Below are positions 19,278 to 29,219 of a DNA stretch of 64,000 nt, piece after piece. The notes below the pieces were generated by a model. The model was not told the origin of the DNA. It worked only from the letters and a program-made list of their open reading frames with translations, and searched no databases. Origin of the DNA: Thermomonas sp. (lineage in GTDB: Bacteria > Pseudomonadota > Gammaproteobacteria > Xanthomonadales > Xanthomonadaceae); the NCBI RefSeq assembly GCF_019104945.1, contig NZ_JAHRWW010000010.1:1-64000 (forward strand), in the 5' to 3' direction. Position numbers and translations under genes: made by a program. The first letter of the stretch is position 1, and each line of letters starts with the position of its first letter.

Positions 19278-20534
19278 TTAATCGTCGTGCCAGATATCGT
19301 GCGCGTCCACCAACACGCGTAGCCGCGCTTCTTCGGCATCGGCACGCGCCGCAGCTTCTTCACCCGCGATCTGGCTGTGCTGGCGCTGCACCAAGAGCCA
19401 TTCGGCCAGCGCCGTTTCGCCCAGTTCCCAGCCGCGTTTAATGCGCCGCGTGGCCGCTTCGCTTGCCGCTAAAGCCTCGCGCTGAGCCTGCCACTGCGCG
19501 GCTAAACGGGTCGCACGGGTCACCGTCAGTACCGCTTCGTGGCTAATGTCGCGGCGCATGACGGCCGCATCCCCGTGCAAGGCCGCAGCATTCGCGCTTT
19601 CTGCGGCCGCGAGCGCACTGCGATGGCGGCCGCCCAGTGGAATACTCAGAACAAGCCCCGTCACCTGCTCGGCACCGCTGCGCTCATTTAGTCTGCGCAG
19701 CCCCAGTGTTGGGTCGGCGATGCGATCTGCGCGTGCACGCGCCGCGCGCGCATCGGCCGCACGTGCATCGGCTTCCAACGCGCCAATATCATGGCTGCGC
19801 GCAATAATCCGAGCAATCCATTCATTGGCGCCACCTACCAAAATCTGCGGCTCATCGATATCCGGTGCGCGTTCTGGAATCGGCAGGCTGGGGAAGTCGC
19901 TGCGCATCGCCAGCCGCGCACTTTCCAGCGCCGCCTGCGCCGCAAGCTGGGCTGCACGTGCTTGCGCGCGCTCTACTTCCAGTAACTCTAGGTCTTTTTG
20001 TGAGGCGTCGCCTAACCCAACGCGCCGCGCGAGGTCGCGCTGCGCCGCATCCATCAAGGCTTGCTGGGCTCCTGTGCGTTGCGTCGCTTCTGCGGCGCGC
20101 AGCCATGCCATCCAGTCATCCAACAGCAGGCGTGCCGCTTGGTGGCGGGAATCGTCAAGGCGTAAATCGGCTGAATCAATTTCCGCAGCGCCTATGTCGC
20201 GGTCGAGTTTTGCTTTACCCGGTAGACGAAATGCGCGGCTCAGGGTGTATTCCGATTCGGAAAAACGCTGCCGCCCACCCATTTCATCGCTGCTGCGGCG
20301 CTGGCTGACGATATCGAGCTGAAATTCGTGTTCGCCAACACGCAGCGCGCGCGCCTTGGCTTCGGCAGCATCTGACCGCGCACGTGCTGCCACCACGTTG
20401 GGTTGGGCATCGATTGCCGCATGCACCGCCTCATGCGGCGGTAGCCAGTGCTGCGCCTGCGCGCCTGCACTTAGTAGAAGTAGGGCCAGCACAGGTTTCG
20501 CTGTTGGCTGCCAGTACTTGCTGCGGTGCTTCAT
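19278..20534 (-). CDS. TolC-family outer membrane efflux protein (CzcC-like)
   Basis: Signal peptide, long helical OEP architecture, and ATGA overlap with the upstream RND pump gene. Confidence 0.85.
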   Translation of the reverse strand: MKHRSKYWQPTAKPVLALLLLSAGAQAQHWLPPHEAVHAAIDAQPNVVAARARSDAAEAKARALRVGEHEFQLDIVSQRRSSDEMGGRQRFSESEYTLSRAFRLPGKAKLDRDIGAAEIDSADLRLDDSRHQAARLLLDDWMAWLRAAEATQRTGAQQALMDAAQRDLARRVGLGDASQKDLELLEVERAQARAAQLAAQAALESARLAMRSDFPSLPIPERAPDIDEPQILVGGANEWIARIIARSHDIGALEADARAADARAARARADRIADPTLGLRRLNERSGAEQVTGLVLSIPLGGRHRSALAAAESANAAALHGDAAVMRRDISHEAVLTVTRATRLAAQWQAQREALAASEAATRRIKRGWELGETALAEWLLVQRQHSQIAGEEAAARADAEEARLRVLVDAHDIWHDD

Positions 20535-23500
20535 ACCGCCTCCTTGGTATCGATGCCATAGCGTTGAAACAAGATCGGCAGCAGCAGCAGGGTCAACGCG
20601 GTGGAGGTGATCAACCCACCAATCACCACGATGGCTAATGGCCGCTGGATTTCAGAGCCGGGGCCGCTGGCGAGCAGCAGTGGCACCAATCCAAATGCAG
20701 TAATGCTGGCGGTCATCAACACCGGCCGCACGCGCTGCAGGGCGCCGCGTCGCACAACCTCTTGAATAGATAAACCCGAATCGTGTAATTGATTGAAGCA
20801 GGTCACCAGTACCAATCCATTCAGCACCGCGATACCCAATAGGGCGATAAAGCCTACCGATGCCGGTACTGATAAATATTGGCCAGAGGCCCATAGCGCC
20901 AAGATGCCGCCCACCAGTGCAAACGGGATATTGGCCAGAATCAGCACGGCCTGCCGCAGTGAACCAAACGTCATGAACAGCACCAAGAAGATCGCGGCCA
21001 ACGCCAGCGGAATGACGAGGCTCAAGCGCTGGGCGGCGCGCTGCTGGTTTTCAAACTCACCGCCCCATTGCATGGAATATCCCTGCGGTAGCTTCACCTT
21101 CCGCGCAACGGCCGCTTTGGCTTCGTCAACAAAGCCCACTAAATCACGGCCATCCACATTGGACTGCACCTTGGCGTAGCGCGAGCCTTGCTCGCGTTCC
21201 ACACTCACCGGCCCGGTGCTGGCCTTCAGCGTGGCAATCGCTGCAAGCGGCACTTCTCCGCCATCGGGCAGGGCGATATGGAGCTGCTTGAAGCGCAGCT
21301 CCGACATACGAATATCATCACCGCCGCGCACCAAAATCGGTGTGCGCCGATTGGCTTCTAGCACGATCCCGGCGGGCATACCATCGATCTGCGCGCGCAG
21401 CTCGTCTTGCACATCGGCCACTGCCAGCCCGTTGCGCCCTGCGGCAATTGGATCAATGACCACCTGTAAATAATCCACACCTTCTGTGGCCTGGGTAATT
21501 ACGTCCTGCGCCCCGCGAACTTTTTCTATCACCGCAGCGGTCTGCTGGGCGATCTCACCAAGCACGTTTAAGTCGGGGCCGAAAATCTTGATGGCAAGAT
21601 CCCCTCGGCTGCCGGTGAGCATTTCTGAAATACGCATTTCAATAGGCTGGGTGAGGCCTGCATCGATGCCGGGAAACTCTTCCAGCACTTTGCGCAGCTC
21701 ATTTGCCAGCCATTCCTTATCGGGGTTTCGCCACTGCGCTTTTGGCTTCAGCTCTAAGATCATGTCGGTTTCATTGAGCCCCATTGGGTCTAACCCCAAC
21801 TCATCCGAGCCCACGCGCGACACGATATGCTCCACTTCCGGCAGCTTGTCTTTAATCGCTTTTTCAACCGCCAAATCAAGCTCCACCGAACGCTGCAGCG
21901 AGATCGCCGGCGCTTTGGCAAGCTGCACCACAAGATCGCCCTCATCCATCGTGGGCATAAAGCTTTTACCAATCCCAACATAGGCCAAGGCGCCCAGCAC
22001 CAACATCACGGCGGCGGGTATGAGTGCTTTTTTAGGCGCAGCTAAAACAGCGTCCAACAGCGGGCGGTACACGCGCTCCACCTGACGCATCAGCCAAGGC
22101 TCGCGGTGCGCATGCTCCTTGAGTAGCAGCGAGGCCAGCACCGGAACGAAGGTCAGCGAAAGCAGCAGCGACGCGGCCAGTGCAAACACAATCGTGAGCG
22201 CCACTGGGGTAAATAACTTCCCTTCTAAACCTTCCAGCGTCAGCAGCGGTAAGAAGGTGAGGGCGATAATCAGCATGCCAGAGGCCACCGGTACGGCCAC
22301 CTCACGCGTGGCAGCAAGCACGCGCTGTACACGCGGGAAATGGGCGCCGCTGGCACCTGGCTCAAGCCGCGTCACTGTGTTTTCTACCACCACGACAGCA
22401 GCATCAACCAACATCCCAACCGCAATCGCTAGCCCACCTAAGCTCATTAGGTTTGCGCTTTGTCCGGTTAGGCGCATGCAGAAGAACGTCAGCAGGGCAG
22501 AAATGGGCAGCATCAGCGATACCACCAGCGCGGCGCGAAGTTCACCGAGGAACAGCAACAGAAGAATGACCACAAGCAGTGTGGTTTCTAGCAGCGCGTT
22601 TTGCACGGTGGCCACGGCGCGCTCGATCAAGCTGCTGCGGTTATAAAACGGAACAATGCGCACGCCGGGTGGAAGACTATTTTTTAGTTCTGCGAGTTTG
22701 GCTTCCGCGGCATGCACCAACTTAGACGCATCGGCACCGCGCAGCGCTACGACAATCCCCTGTACCGCTTCTTCGTTTCCATCGCGGGTGACCGCGCCAT
22801 AGCGTGTGAGTGCCTGCACGCGCACCGTGGCGATGTCTTTGACGCGTAGCGGCGACATGCCCGCTTTCACCACAACATTACCGATATCGTGCTCGTTCTG
22901 CAGCGCACCTTCCACGCGCACAACCAGTGCGTTTTCACCCGCGCTAATGCGGCCCGCACCATCGTTGCGATTATTGCGCTCGATCGCTTGCACTACGTCA
23001 TCAAAATGCAGGCTGTTGGCAATCAATCGCGCGCGATCTGGGGCCACAACAAAGCTCTTTACTTCGCCACCAAGTGCGTTGACTTCGGCCACACCTGGCA
23101 GCGTGCGCAGCGCCGGGCGTATCGTCCAATCCAGCAAGCTGCGTTTTTCCTGCAGGCTAAGGCCGTTGCCTTCTACGGTGAACATCAGCACATCGGAAAG
23201 CGGCGTTGCAATTGGCGCAAGGCCACCATCCACGCCGCTTGGCAGATCACTCGCGACGCCCGCATAGCGTTCGGCCACCTGCTGCCGCGCCCAGTACATA
23301 TCGGTGCCGTCTTTGAAATCCAGTGTGACATCGGCAATCGCATATTTTGCGGTTGAGCGCAGCATGGTGGCATTGGGCACGCCCAACAGCTCCATTTCCA
23401 GTGGCGCAACGACGCGACTTTCTACTTCTTCCGGCGTCATACCCGGCGCTTTCAAAATCATCTTCACTTGGGTGGGTGAGATGTCGGGGTAGGCGTCAAT

Positions 23501-23605
23501 CGGCAACTGAAGATAGGCACGCACACCAGCGCCCGCCAGCACAAGTGTGGCCAGCAAAACCAGCAGCCGTTGCCGCAGGGCGAATGTAATCAAGGCGTTG
23601 AGCAT
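20531..23605 (-). CDS. Heavy-metal efflux RND transporter (CusA/CzcA family)
   Basis: AYLQLPIDAYPDISPTQVKM, MAGLGGLAIAVGMLVDAAVVVVEN-type TM4 segment (LMSLGGLAIAVGMLVDAAVVVVEN), FMPTMDEGDLVVQ; about 1024 aa. Confidence 0.95.
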   Translation of the reverse strand: MLNALITFALRQRLLVLLATLVLAGAGVRAYLQLPIDAYPDISPTQVKMILKAPGMTPEEVESRVVAPLEMELLGVPNATMLRSTAKYAIADVTLDFKDGTDMYWARQQVAERYAGVASDLPSGVDGGLAPIATPLSDVLMFTVEGNGLSLQEKRSLLDWTIRPALRTLPGVAEVNALGGEVKSFVVAPDRARLIANSLHFDDVVQAIERNNRNDGAGRISAGENALVVRVEGALQNEHDIGNVVVKAGMSPLRVKDIATVRVQALTRYGAVTRDGNEEAVQGIVVALRGADASKLVHAAEAKLAELKNSLPPGVRIVPFYNRSSLIERAVATVQNALLETTLLVVILLLLFLGELRAALVVSLMLPISALLTFFCMRLTGQSANLMSLGGLAIAVGMLVDAAVVVVENTVTRLEPGASGAHFPRVQRVLAATREVAVPVASGMLIIALTFLPLLTLEGLEGKLFTPVALTIVFALAASLLLSLTFVPVLASLLLKEHAHREPWLMRQVERVYRPLLDAVLAAPKKALIPAAVMLVLGALAYVGIGKSFMPTMDEGDLVVQLAKAPAISLQRSVELDLAVEKAIKDKLPEVEHIVSRVGSDELGLDPMGLNETDMILELKPKAQWRNPDKEWLANELRKVLEEFPGIDAGLTQPIEMRISEMLTGSRGDLAIKIFGPDLNVLGEIAQQTAAVIEKVRGAQDVITQATEGVDYLQVVIDPIAAGRNGLAVADVQDELRAQIDGMPAGIVLEANRRTPILVRGGDDIRMSELRFKQLHIALPDGGEVPLAAIATLKASTGPVSVEREQGSRYAKVQSNVDGRDLVGFVDEAKAAVARKVKLPQGYSMQWGGEFENQQRAAQRLSLVIPLALAAIFLVLFMTFGSLRQAVLILANIPFALVGGILALWASGQYLSVPASVGFIALLGIAVLNGLVLVTCFNQLHDSGLSIQEVVRRGALQRVRPVLMTASITAFGLVPLLLASGPGSEIQRPLAIVVIGGLITSTALTLLLLPILFQRYGIDTKEAV

Positions 23606-23608
23606 GGC

Positions 23609-24706
23609 TTACTCCACCGGCGCCATGGTTTTCAGCAGATTGCCGCCACTCGCCGCCACCTGTGCTCCGGCCTTCAGCCCATCGCCTTGCACAATAGAAA
23701 CGCGGCCGTCACCGCCTAATACTGTTACCTTCACACCGCGCCATAAATTTCCTTCGCGTACATACAGCAGGTGCTGCTCACCGTGCTGCATCACCGCCGA
23801 CGCCGGTACTTGCAGCGCGCCATTTGGTGCTGCCAAATGCAGGCTCACTTCTAGCTGCTGGCCGGGCAGCAAGCCCGCATCCGGTGCTACCTGCGCACGC
23901 ACACGCAGCCCCTGCGCGCCTGTGTCGGCATCGCCGCCAACGGCCACAGCCTTAGCCTGCACGCCACCGGGTAACTGTACCGTCAGCCCCGGTGTTACCG
24001 CTTCGCGCAAAGAAAGCGGTACGTTGAATTCAACGTCTAGCTCATCACCTTCTAGCAGAGTGAAGGCCGAAGCCAATGCGTCCAACGACTGCCCAGGCTT
24101 TACTGCACGATGCAGCACGCGGCCCGTCTGTGGTGCGAGCAGCTCAAACTCTCCCGGGACACCCCCGCGTGCGGGGCGCAGTTGCGCGAGCTGCGCACTG
24201 GCCTGAGCCACACTGGCACGGGCTATCGCCGCACGTGCCGCACTTTCTTGGCTACGCGACTGCGCGATCAGCCCTTCTTTGAGTAGCTGCGCATCACGGC
24301 TGGCTTGCTGCTGGGCCAGCCCTGCTTCGGCATTGGCGCGTGCCAGTTCCGCCTGCACGGCGACCGCTTCGCGGCTTTGTACACGCAGCATCGGCTGGCC
24401 TTTGCTCACGCTCTGGCCTTCATCCACCAAGACTTTAGTGACGACACCCGCATACGGCAGGGTCACCTCGGTGCTGGCTGATAGCGGCACCGTCATCAGT
24501 GCCGGCAGCCCCGTGATCGGCACAGCGTCTGCAGGTTTGGCCGCAATGGTGGTGATACCAAGGTTTTGAATCTGCGTTTGACTTAAGGTGATACGCCCCT
24601 GTGCATCGGCCTGCGGTGGCGCCTCTTCGGCCGCTTCTTGCGCCCCACCGCCACACCCTTGAAGGAGTAAACACGCGAGTAAAGCAACCAGATATAGAGA
24701 ACGCAT
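23609..24706 (-). CDS. Efflux RND transporter periplasmic adaptor (CzcB/CusB-like lipoprotein)
   Basis: Lipobox LACLLLQGCGGG; HlyD-like VTLPYAGVVTKVLVDEGQSVSKGQPMLRVQS and LLAPQTGRVLHRAVKPGQSL. Confidence 0.9.
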   Translation of the reverse strand: MRSLYLVALLACLLLQGCGGGAQEAAEEAPPQADAQGRITLSQTQIQNLGITTIAAKPADAVPITGLPALMTVPLSASTEVTLPYAGVVTKVLVDEGQSVSKGQPMLRVQSREAVAVQAELARANAEAGLAQQQASRDAQLLKEGLIAQSRSQESAARAAIARASVAQASAQLAQLRPARGGVPGEFELLAPQTGRVLHRAVKPGQSLDALASAFTLLEGDELDVEFNVPLSLREAVTPGLTVQLPGGVQAKAVAVGGDADTGAQGLRVRAQVAPDAGLLPGQQLEVSLHLAAPNGALQVPASAVMQHGEQHLLYVREGNLWRGVKVTVLGGDGRVSIVQGDGLKAGAQVAASGGNLLKTMAPVE

Positions 24707-24777
24707 GGACGGCATCGTGTCGATAAGATGTGGTTAGTGTCCCGGCTGAAACTTTGGTAACGCTTAGGATGCGTGCG

Positions 24778-26130
24778 CTATACCCGCGGCAAGACGCCCA
24801 ACCGCGCCTGCAGTTCACCTGCATTCAGTTCAAAGTCCACACGCAGCCCCAAGGCCTGTGCCATCGCATTGACCAAGGCCAGACCCAGCCCCGCGTGTTG
24901 CGGGCTGCCGTCGCGCTGACCGCGCCAATGGCGCTCGCCGAAGCGGGCAAGGTCGTCTTGCGAAAGTTGGCTCGCCTGATTACGCACCTCGAATACCCAG
25001 CCAGCTTCCACTTCTACTAGCCGCACACTTACTGGTGTTTGCGCATCGGCGTATTCCACCGCGTTTTGCAGCAGGTTGGCGGTAATGCGCTCTAACATCC
25101 CTGCATCGCAAATGGCCCAGGCCTCGGCTGGTAGTTGCAGCTGCAGGTGCGATAGGCCAAGCGCTACGGCCTGCTGTTTTAGCAGCGCCACAAGGTCTAA
25201 GGGATCGGCCTGCGGCAATTCCTGCCCCGACTCAAATCGCGCCAGCGCCAACAGTGCTTCAATACTGCGCTGCATACGCGCACCCGCTTGCTGCGCCTGC
25301 TGCAGGCCGTGGCGCAGCGCTTCGGTATCCCCCTGTGCCAAGGCACGCTCGCTGGCCGCATTGATTTCTGCCACCGGCGTGCGCAACTCGTGCGCGACAC
25401 TGCGCGAGAACTGACGCTCGCGTTCGGCCATCGCCCAGAGCTTGCGCAGCGCGTCATAAGCGGCATTGACGAAGGGATGCAGCTCGCTGGGCGTGCTGGG
25501 CAATACGCCTTTTTCGGGCGGGTGATCGTGCGGCAAACGCTTGGCCTCGCGGCTCAAATACGCAAACGCCTGACGCAGCAGCAGCATGCACAGCAGCACG
25601 GCCGCCGCAATCGCCAGCACCAGCCCCAGCAGCAGCACCTGGTGCATTTCTTGTTCGGTAAGGTCCCAGCTTTCACGCTCGGTTGCCACGATGAGTTGCC
25701 CACCCGCAAATGCGCCCTGCGTGAGGCGCACGCGCTGGTAACGCCCGCTATGTCCATCAGGAAGACGGGTATTCCCAATGTCTGCATCACGAACCTGCGG
25801 CGGTAGGCGCAGCGGCTGCTGGCCACTATTGTGCGAGGCCACCCGCAGCGCGTCGTCTGCGCCATAGACCGCGAAGAACTCGGTATGTCCCGCAATATCC
25901 CACGCGGGCAGCACCGCTTTTCGCGGGTCGTCTTCCTCCTGCAACTGCTGCGCCAACGACGCTGCGCGCGAAGCCAGCACCTGATCAAGCTGGTGGAACA
26001 TGGCCCGATCCACCAACACATCAAGCGCGATAAACACCCCCCCCAGCAGCAAGCCAAACGCCAGCACCAGCTGCCACAGTAGCCGCGTGCGTAGTGACCA
26101 CGGCTTACCGCTATTCGATGACATAGCCAA
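24778..26130 (-). CDS. Sensor histidine kinase, probably of the metal-efflux two-component system
   Basis: H-box FSRSVAHELRTPVAEINAASERAL, ITANLLQNAVEYA (N-box), AGLGLALVNAMA (G-box); start overlaps the response regulator. Confidence 0.93.
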   Translation of the reverse strand: MAMSSNSGKPWSLRTRLLWQLVLAFGLLLGGVFIALDVLVDRAMFHQLDQVLASRAASLAQQLQEEDDPRKAVLPAWDIAGHTEFFAVYGADDALRVASHNSGQQPLRLPPQVRDADIGNTRLPDGHSGRYQRVRLTQGAFAGGQLIVATERESWDLTEQEMHQVLLLGLVLAIAAAVLLCMLLLRQAFAYLSREAKRLPHDHPPEKGVLPSTPSELHPFVNAAYDALRKLWAMAERERQFSRSVAHELRTPVAEINAASERALAQGDTEALRHGLQQAQQAGARMQRSIEALLALARFESGQELPQADPLDLVALLKQQAVALGLSHLQLQLPAEAWAICDAGMLERITANLLQNAVEYADAQTPVSVRLVEVEAGWVFEVRNQASQLSQDDLARFGERHWRGQRDGSPQHAGLGLALVNAMAQALGLRVDFELNAGELQARLGVLPRV

Positions 26131-26776
26131 AGCCGCGTCGCGTTTGAATGGGGTCTTCAGCGCCCGCTTTCGCCAGTTTGCTGCGCAGTGTGCTCAAAAT
26201 GACTTCCACCACTTTGTCGGATGATTCGCTTGCACTGTCATACAAGCGATCAAAAATCGCCACCCGCGACAGCACGCGCCCGCGCTCACGCAGCAGCAAT
26301 TCCAGCAACGCATATTCCTTTGGCGAAAGCTGCACATCCACACCCTGCCAGCGCGCACGGCGGGCGTGCAGATCTAGGTGCAATGCCCCTTGTACAAGCA
26401 TTGCCGCACCACCCTCTTGTGGCCGCCGTGCTAGCGCACGAATGCGCGCCAGCAGCTCATCCAAGGCAAAGGGCTTTACCAAATAATCGTCGGCACCTGC
26501 ATCTAATGCTTCTACGCGATCGGCTACCGTATCGCGCGCCGATAGCATCAGCACACGCGCCTTGGAACCTGTCTGACGCAACTTACGCAACACACCAAGG
26601 CCGTCTAGCCGTGGCAGCATCCAATCCAGTACCAGCACATCGTATGTGTGCGTAGAAAGGTAGTGCGTGGCCACCACGCCATCTTCGGCGTGGTCGCACA
26701 CATGGCCTTCGGCCTCCAGCGTTGCGCGCAGCGTCTCGGCCAAGGTGGCGGAATCCTCCACAATCAGCAGGCGCAT
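26111..26776 (-). CDS. OmpR/PhoB-family response regulator
   Basis: MRLLIVEDSATLAETL, DVLVLDWMLPRLDGLGVLRKLR, SARDTVADRVEALDAGADDYLVKPF and the C-terminal winged helix KVVEVILSTLRSKL. Confidence 0.96.
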   Translation of the reverse strand: MRLLIVEDSATLAETLRATLEAEGHVCDHAEDGVVATHYLSTHTYDVLVLDWMLPRLDGLGVLRKLRQTGSKARVLMLSARDTVADRVEALDAGADDYLVKPFALDELLARIRALARRPQEGGAAMLVQGALHLDLHARRARWQGVDVQLSPKEYALLELLLRERGRVLSRVAIFDRLYDSASESSDKVVEVILSTLRSKLAKAGAEDPIQTRRGFGYVIE

Positions 26777-26792
26777 CGCCGAGGCCCTAACT

Positions 26793-27962
26793 TTAGTCCA
26801 GCACGCGGCAGAACACCGCCTTCAAATAGCGCGACTCCGGAACCTGCGCCAACCACGGGTGATCGGGGCCTGCGCCTGCTACCTTGAGTACCTGCACGGT
26901 GCGTCCCGCGTAGAACGCGGCGCGGCGTAGCATGTCGAGGAACTGCTCCTCGCTCACCAGCCCTGTGCAGCTAAACGTGGCAAACAGCCCGCCCGGCTTC
27001 ACCACGCTGAGTGCCAGCTTGTTCATATCGAGATATTTCTTCAGCGCGGTGATGACCTGCTCGCGGTCACGCGTCATCTTGGCCGGATCGAGAATCACCA
27101 CGTCGAATTTTTCACCGTTGATCGCTGCATCACGCAGCCACGGGAAAATATCAGCCTGAATAAAGCGCGGCTTCACGTGATTCAAATGCGCATTGCTCTT
27201 GGCGATCTCGATCACTGCTGGGTCAATATCAATGCCCACCACTTCCGCAGCGCCACGCGCCGCCGCGTACACCGCAAAGCCACCGGTATTGCAGCACAGA
27301 TCAAGCACGCGCTTGCCTTCGCACTGCTGGCTCAGCCACTGCCGGTTCTCGCGCTGATCGGCAAAAAAGCCGGTCTTATGCGCCCCCGCCGGGTCGGCAC
27401 GGAACTTCACTCCGTATTCGGTCACCAACGCAGGTTCGGTCCCTTGGGTGTCCTTATAGTCGAAGCTTTCCTGCTTCTGCACATGCTCATCGGCGAAGCT
27501 GTGGAAGCGGCAGCCGGGGAAGTGTTCGCGTAGCGCATCAAAAATAATGCTGCGGTGTCGCCACGCCCCGGCGCTGAAAAATTCCACCACCAGTAAGTCG
27601 TCATAGCGATCCACTACAAGGCCGCTAATGCCATCGCCCTCGCTGTGCACCACGCGCCACGCATTGCTGATCTCACCTAACTTGAGGATGTTGCGGCGCA
27701 GATGCACCGCCTCGCCAATTTTGCGCACAAACCAGTCCGCATCTACGGCGATATCGGGGTTGCGCTCCAAAATACGCAGCGCGATGCGCGAATGGCCGTT
27801 GTAGAAGCCGCGCCCCATCCACGCGCCATCGGCCCCCACCACATCCACAATGCTGCCGGGCTTGGGCCGTTGCGCGGGCTTTTCGACGAGGCGCTGGAAG
27901 ATCCACGGGTGAGTGGAATTCCACGCATTCTTGAGATAAACGGTTTGCAGAGGCTCATTCAT
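26793..27962 (-). CDS. rlmI: Class I SAM-dependent rRNA methyltransferase (RlmI-like, PUA domain)
   Basis: HPWIFQRLVEKPAQRPKPGSIVDVVG (PUA), KTGFFADQRENRQWLS, RVLDLCCNTGGFAVYAAARGAAEVVGIDID and LDPAKMTRDR. Confidence 0.9.
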   Translation of the reverse strand: MNEPLQTVYLKNAWNSTHPWIFQRLVEKPAQRPKPGSIVDVVGADGAWMGRGFYNGHSRIALRILERNPDIAVDADWFVRKIGEAVHLRRNILKLGEISNAWRVVHSEGDGISGLVVDRYDDLLVVEFFSAGAWRHRSIIFDALREHFPGCRFHSFADEHVQKQESFDYKDTQGTEPALVTEYGVKFRADPAGAHKTGFFADQRENRQWLSQQCEGKRVLDLCCNTGGFAVYAAARGAAEVVGIDIDPAVIEIAKSNAHLNHVKPRFIQADIFPWLRDAAINGEKFDVVILDPAKMTRDREQVITALKKYLDMNKLALSVVKPGGLFATFSCTGLVSEEQFLDMLRRAAFYAGRTVQVLKVAGAGPDHPWLAQVPESRYLKAVFCRVLD

Positions 27963-28011
27963 AGTAACTATTTTTTAACAGCGACGGTCATTCGTTCCGC
28001 TATTGTCGCAC

Positions 28012-28140
28012 CAAGAAGGGGAGTAACTCCGCGTGCAGACGTCGTCATGACGGGCTAGGCTGAATATAAGCCAACGCCCCGGCGCTGCAGCAGGCCAAGT
28101 GCCTGTGGGTGAGACCTTCGCCGATCGGCGAAGCGCGCTC
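28012..28140 (+). promoter_or_regulatory. yybP-ykoY (manganese) riboswitch upstream of a TerC-family gene
   Basis: Conserved aptamer blocks occur in order: AAGGGGAGTAAC (28016-28027), CGTCGTCATGACG (around 28040) and GGTGAGACCTTCGCC..GGCGAA (28108-28132). They lie directly 5' of a TerC/Alx gene. The exact boundaries are approximate. Confidence 0.85.
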
Positions 28141-28193
28141 CCTTTCCATGCATCCCGCGTGGACGCCTCCGCCGATACTCTGGTGGAGTTTGC

Positions 28194-29153
28194 ATGGAAT
28201 CGATTGGTACACCGTTTCTTTGGCTGGTGTTTAGCGTGGTGGTTCTCGCCGCGCTGGCCGCTGATCTCGTCTTGATGCGTCACGGCGGCCCGCACAAAGT
28301 TAGCTTCAAGGAAGCGGCGTGGTGGAGCCTAGGCTGGGTTGTGCTGGCGCTCGCGTTCAACCTATGGCTGTGGTGGTATGCCAGTGCCGAGTTTGGCCGC
28401 GCCGTGGGCGACGATATCGGCATGGAGTTTTTCACCGGCTATTTGGTGGAAAAGGCGCTTGCCGTCGATAACATTTTCGTCTTCTTGATGTTGTTCAACT
28501 ATTTTGCGGTGCCGGAAATGCAGCGCCAGCGTGCGCTGGTGATCGGTATCGTGGGGGCCATTGTTCTTCGCACCATTTTGATCTTTGCCGGTGCGCTGTT
28601 GCTGGCGAAGTTCCACTGGATTTTGTACGTGTTCGGCGCGTTCTTGCTGTTTACCGGCATCAAAATGTGGCGCGCCACCGGGCAAGAGCCGGACTTGGAT
28701 GCCAACCCCGTCCTGCGCTGGATGACGGCACATATCCCCTTCCTGCGCCGCTACCACGGCAGCGCGCTATGGGTGGGGCAGGGATCGCGGCGCAAGTTCA
28801 CGCCGCTGTTTATCGTGATCGTGATGCTCGCCATTACTGACGTTATCTTTGCGGTGGATTCGATCCCGGCAATTTTCGCCATCACCATTGATCCGTTCGT
28901 TGTACTCACTTCCAACGTGTTTGCTGTGCTTGGCCTGCGTGCGATGTTCTTCCTACTGCAGGGTATGGCCGACCGTTTCCACCTGCTGCCTTACGGGCTG
29001 GCATTGGTGCTGGTGTTCATCGGTATCAAAATGCTACTGATCGATCTCTACAAACTGCCGATCTTGGTTTCGCTAGGTACAGTGGTAGCGATCATCGGCA
29101 CAACGATCGCGCTTAGCCTACTGCGCCCGCAAAAGAAGCTCGCGCAGGAATAA
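28194..29153 (+). CDS. alx: TerC family integral membrane protein (Alx-like)
   Basis: EKALAVDNIFVFLMLFNYFAVP, FIVIVMLAITDVIFAVDSIPAIFAITIDPFVVLTSNVFAVLGLRAMFFLL are hallmark TerC motifs. Confidence 0.95.
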   Translation: MESIGTPFLWLVFSVVVLAALAADLVLMRHGGPHKVSFKEAAWWSLGWVVLALAFNLWLWWYASAEFGRAVGDDIGMEFFTGYLVEKALAVDNIFVFLMLFNYFAVPEMQRQRALVIGIVGAIVLRTILIFAGALLLAKFHWILYVFGAFLLFTGIKMWRATGQEPDLDANPVLRWMTAHIPFLRRYHGSALWVGQGSRRKFTPLFIVIVMLAITDVIFAVDSIPAIFAITIDPFVVLTSNVFAVLGLRAMFFLLQGMADRFHLLPYGLALVLVFIGIKMLLIDLYKLPILVSLGTVVAIIGTTIALSLLRPQKKLAQE

Positions 29154-29219
29154 GCCCACGCGCGGGTGTCACCGGGCGCGCACGCTTGTATTCCAGCGTG
29201 CGCGCCCCACTTCAATACA

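Noticed and set aside
28119-28135. TTCGCCGATCGGCGAA palindrome considered as an operator
   Set aside because: It falls inside the 3' part of the yybP-ykoY aptamer, where a stem is expected, so it was folded into the riboswitch call.
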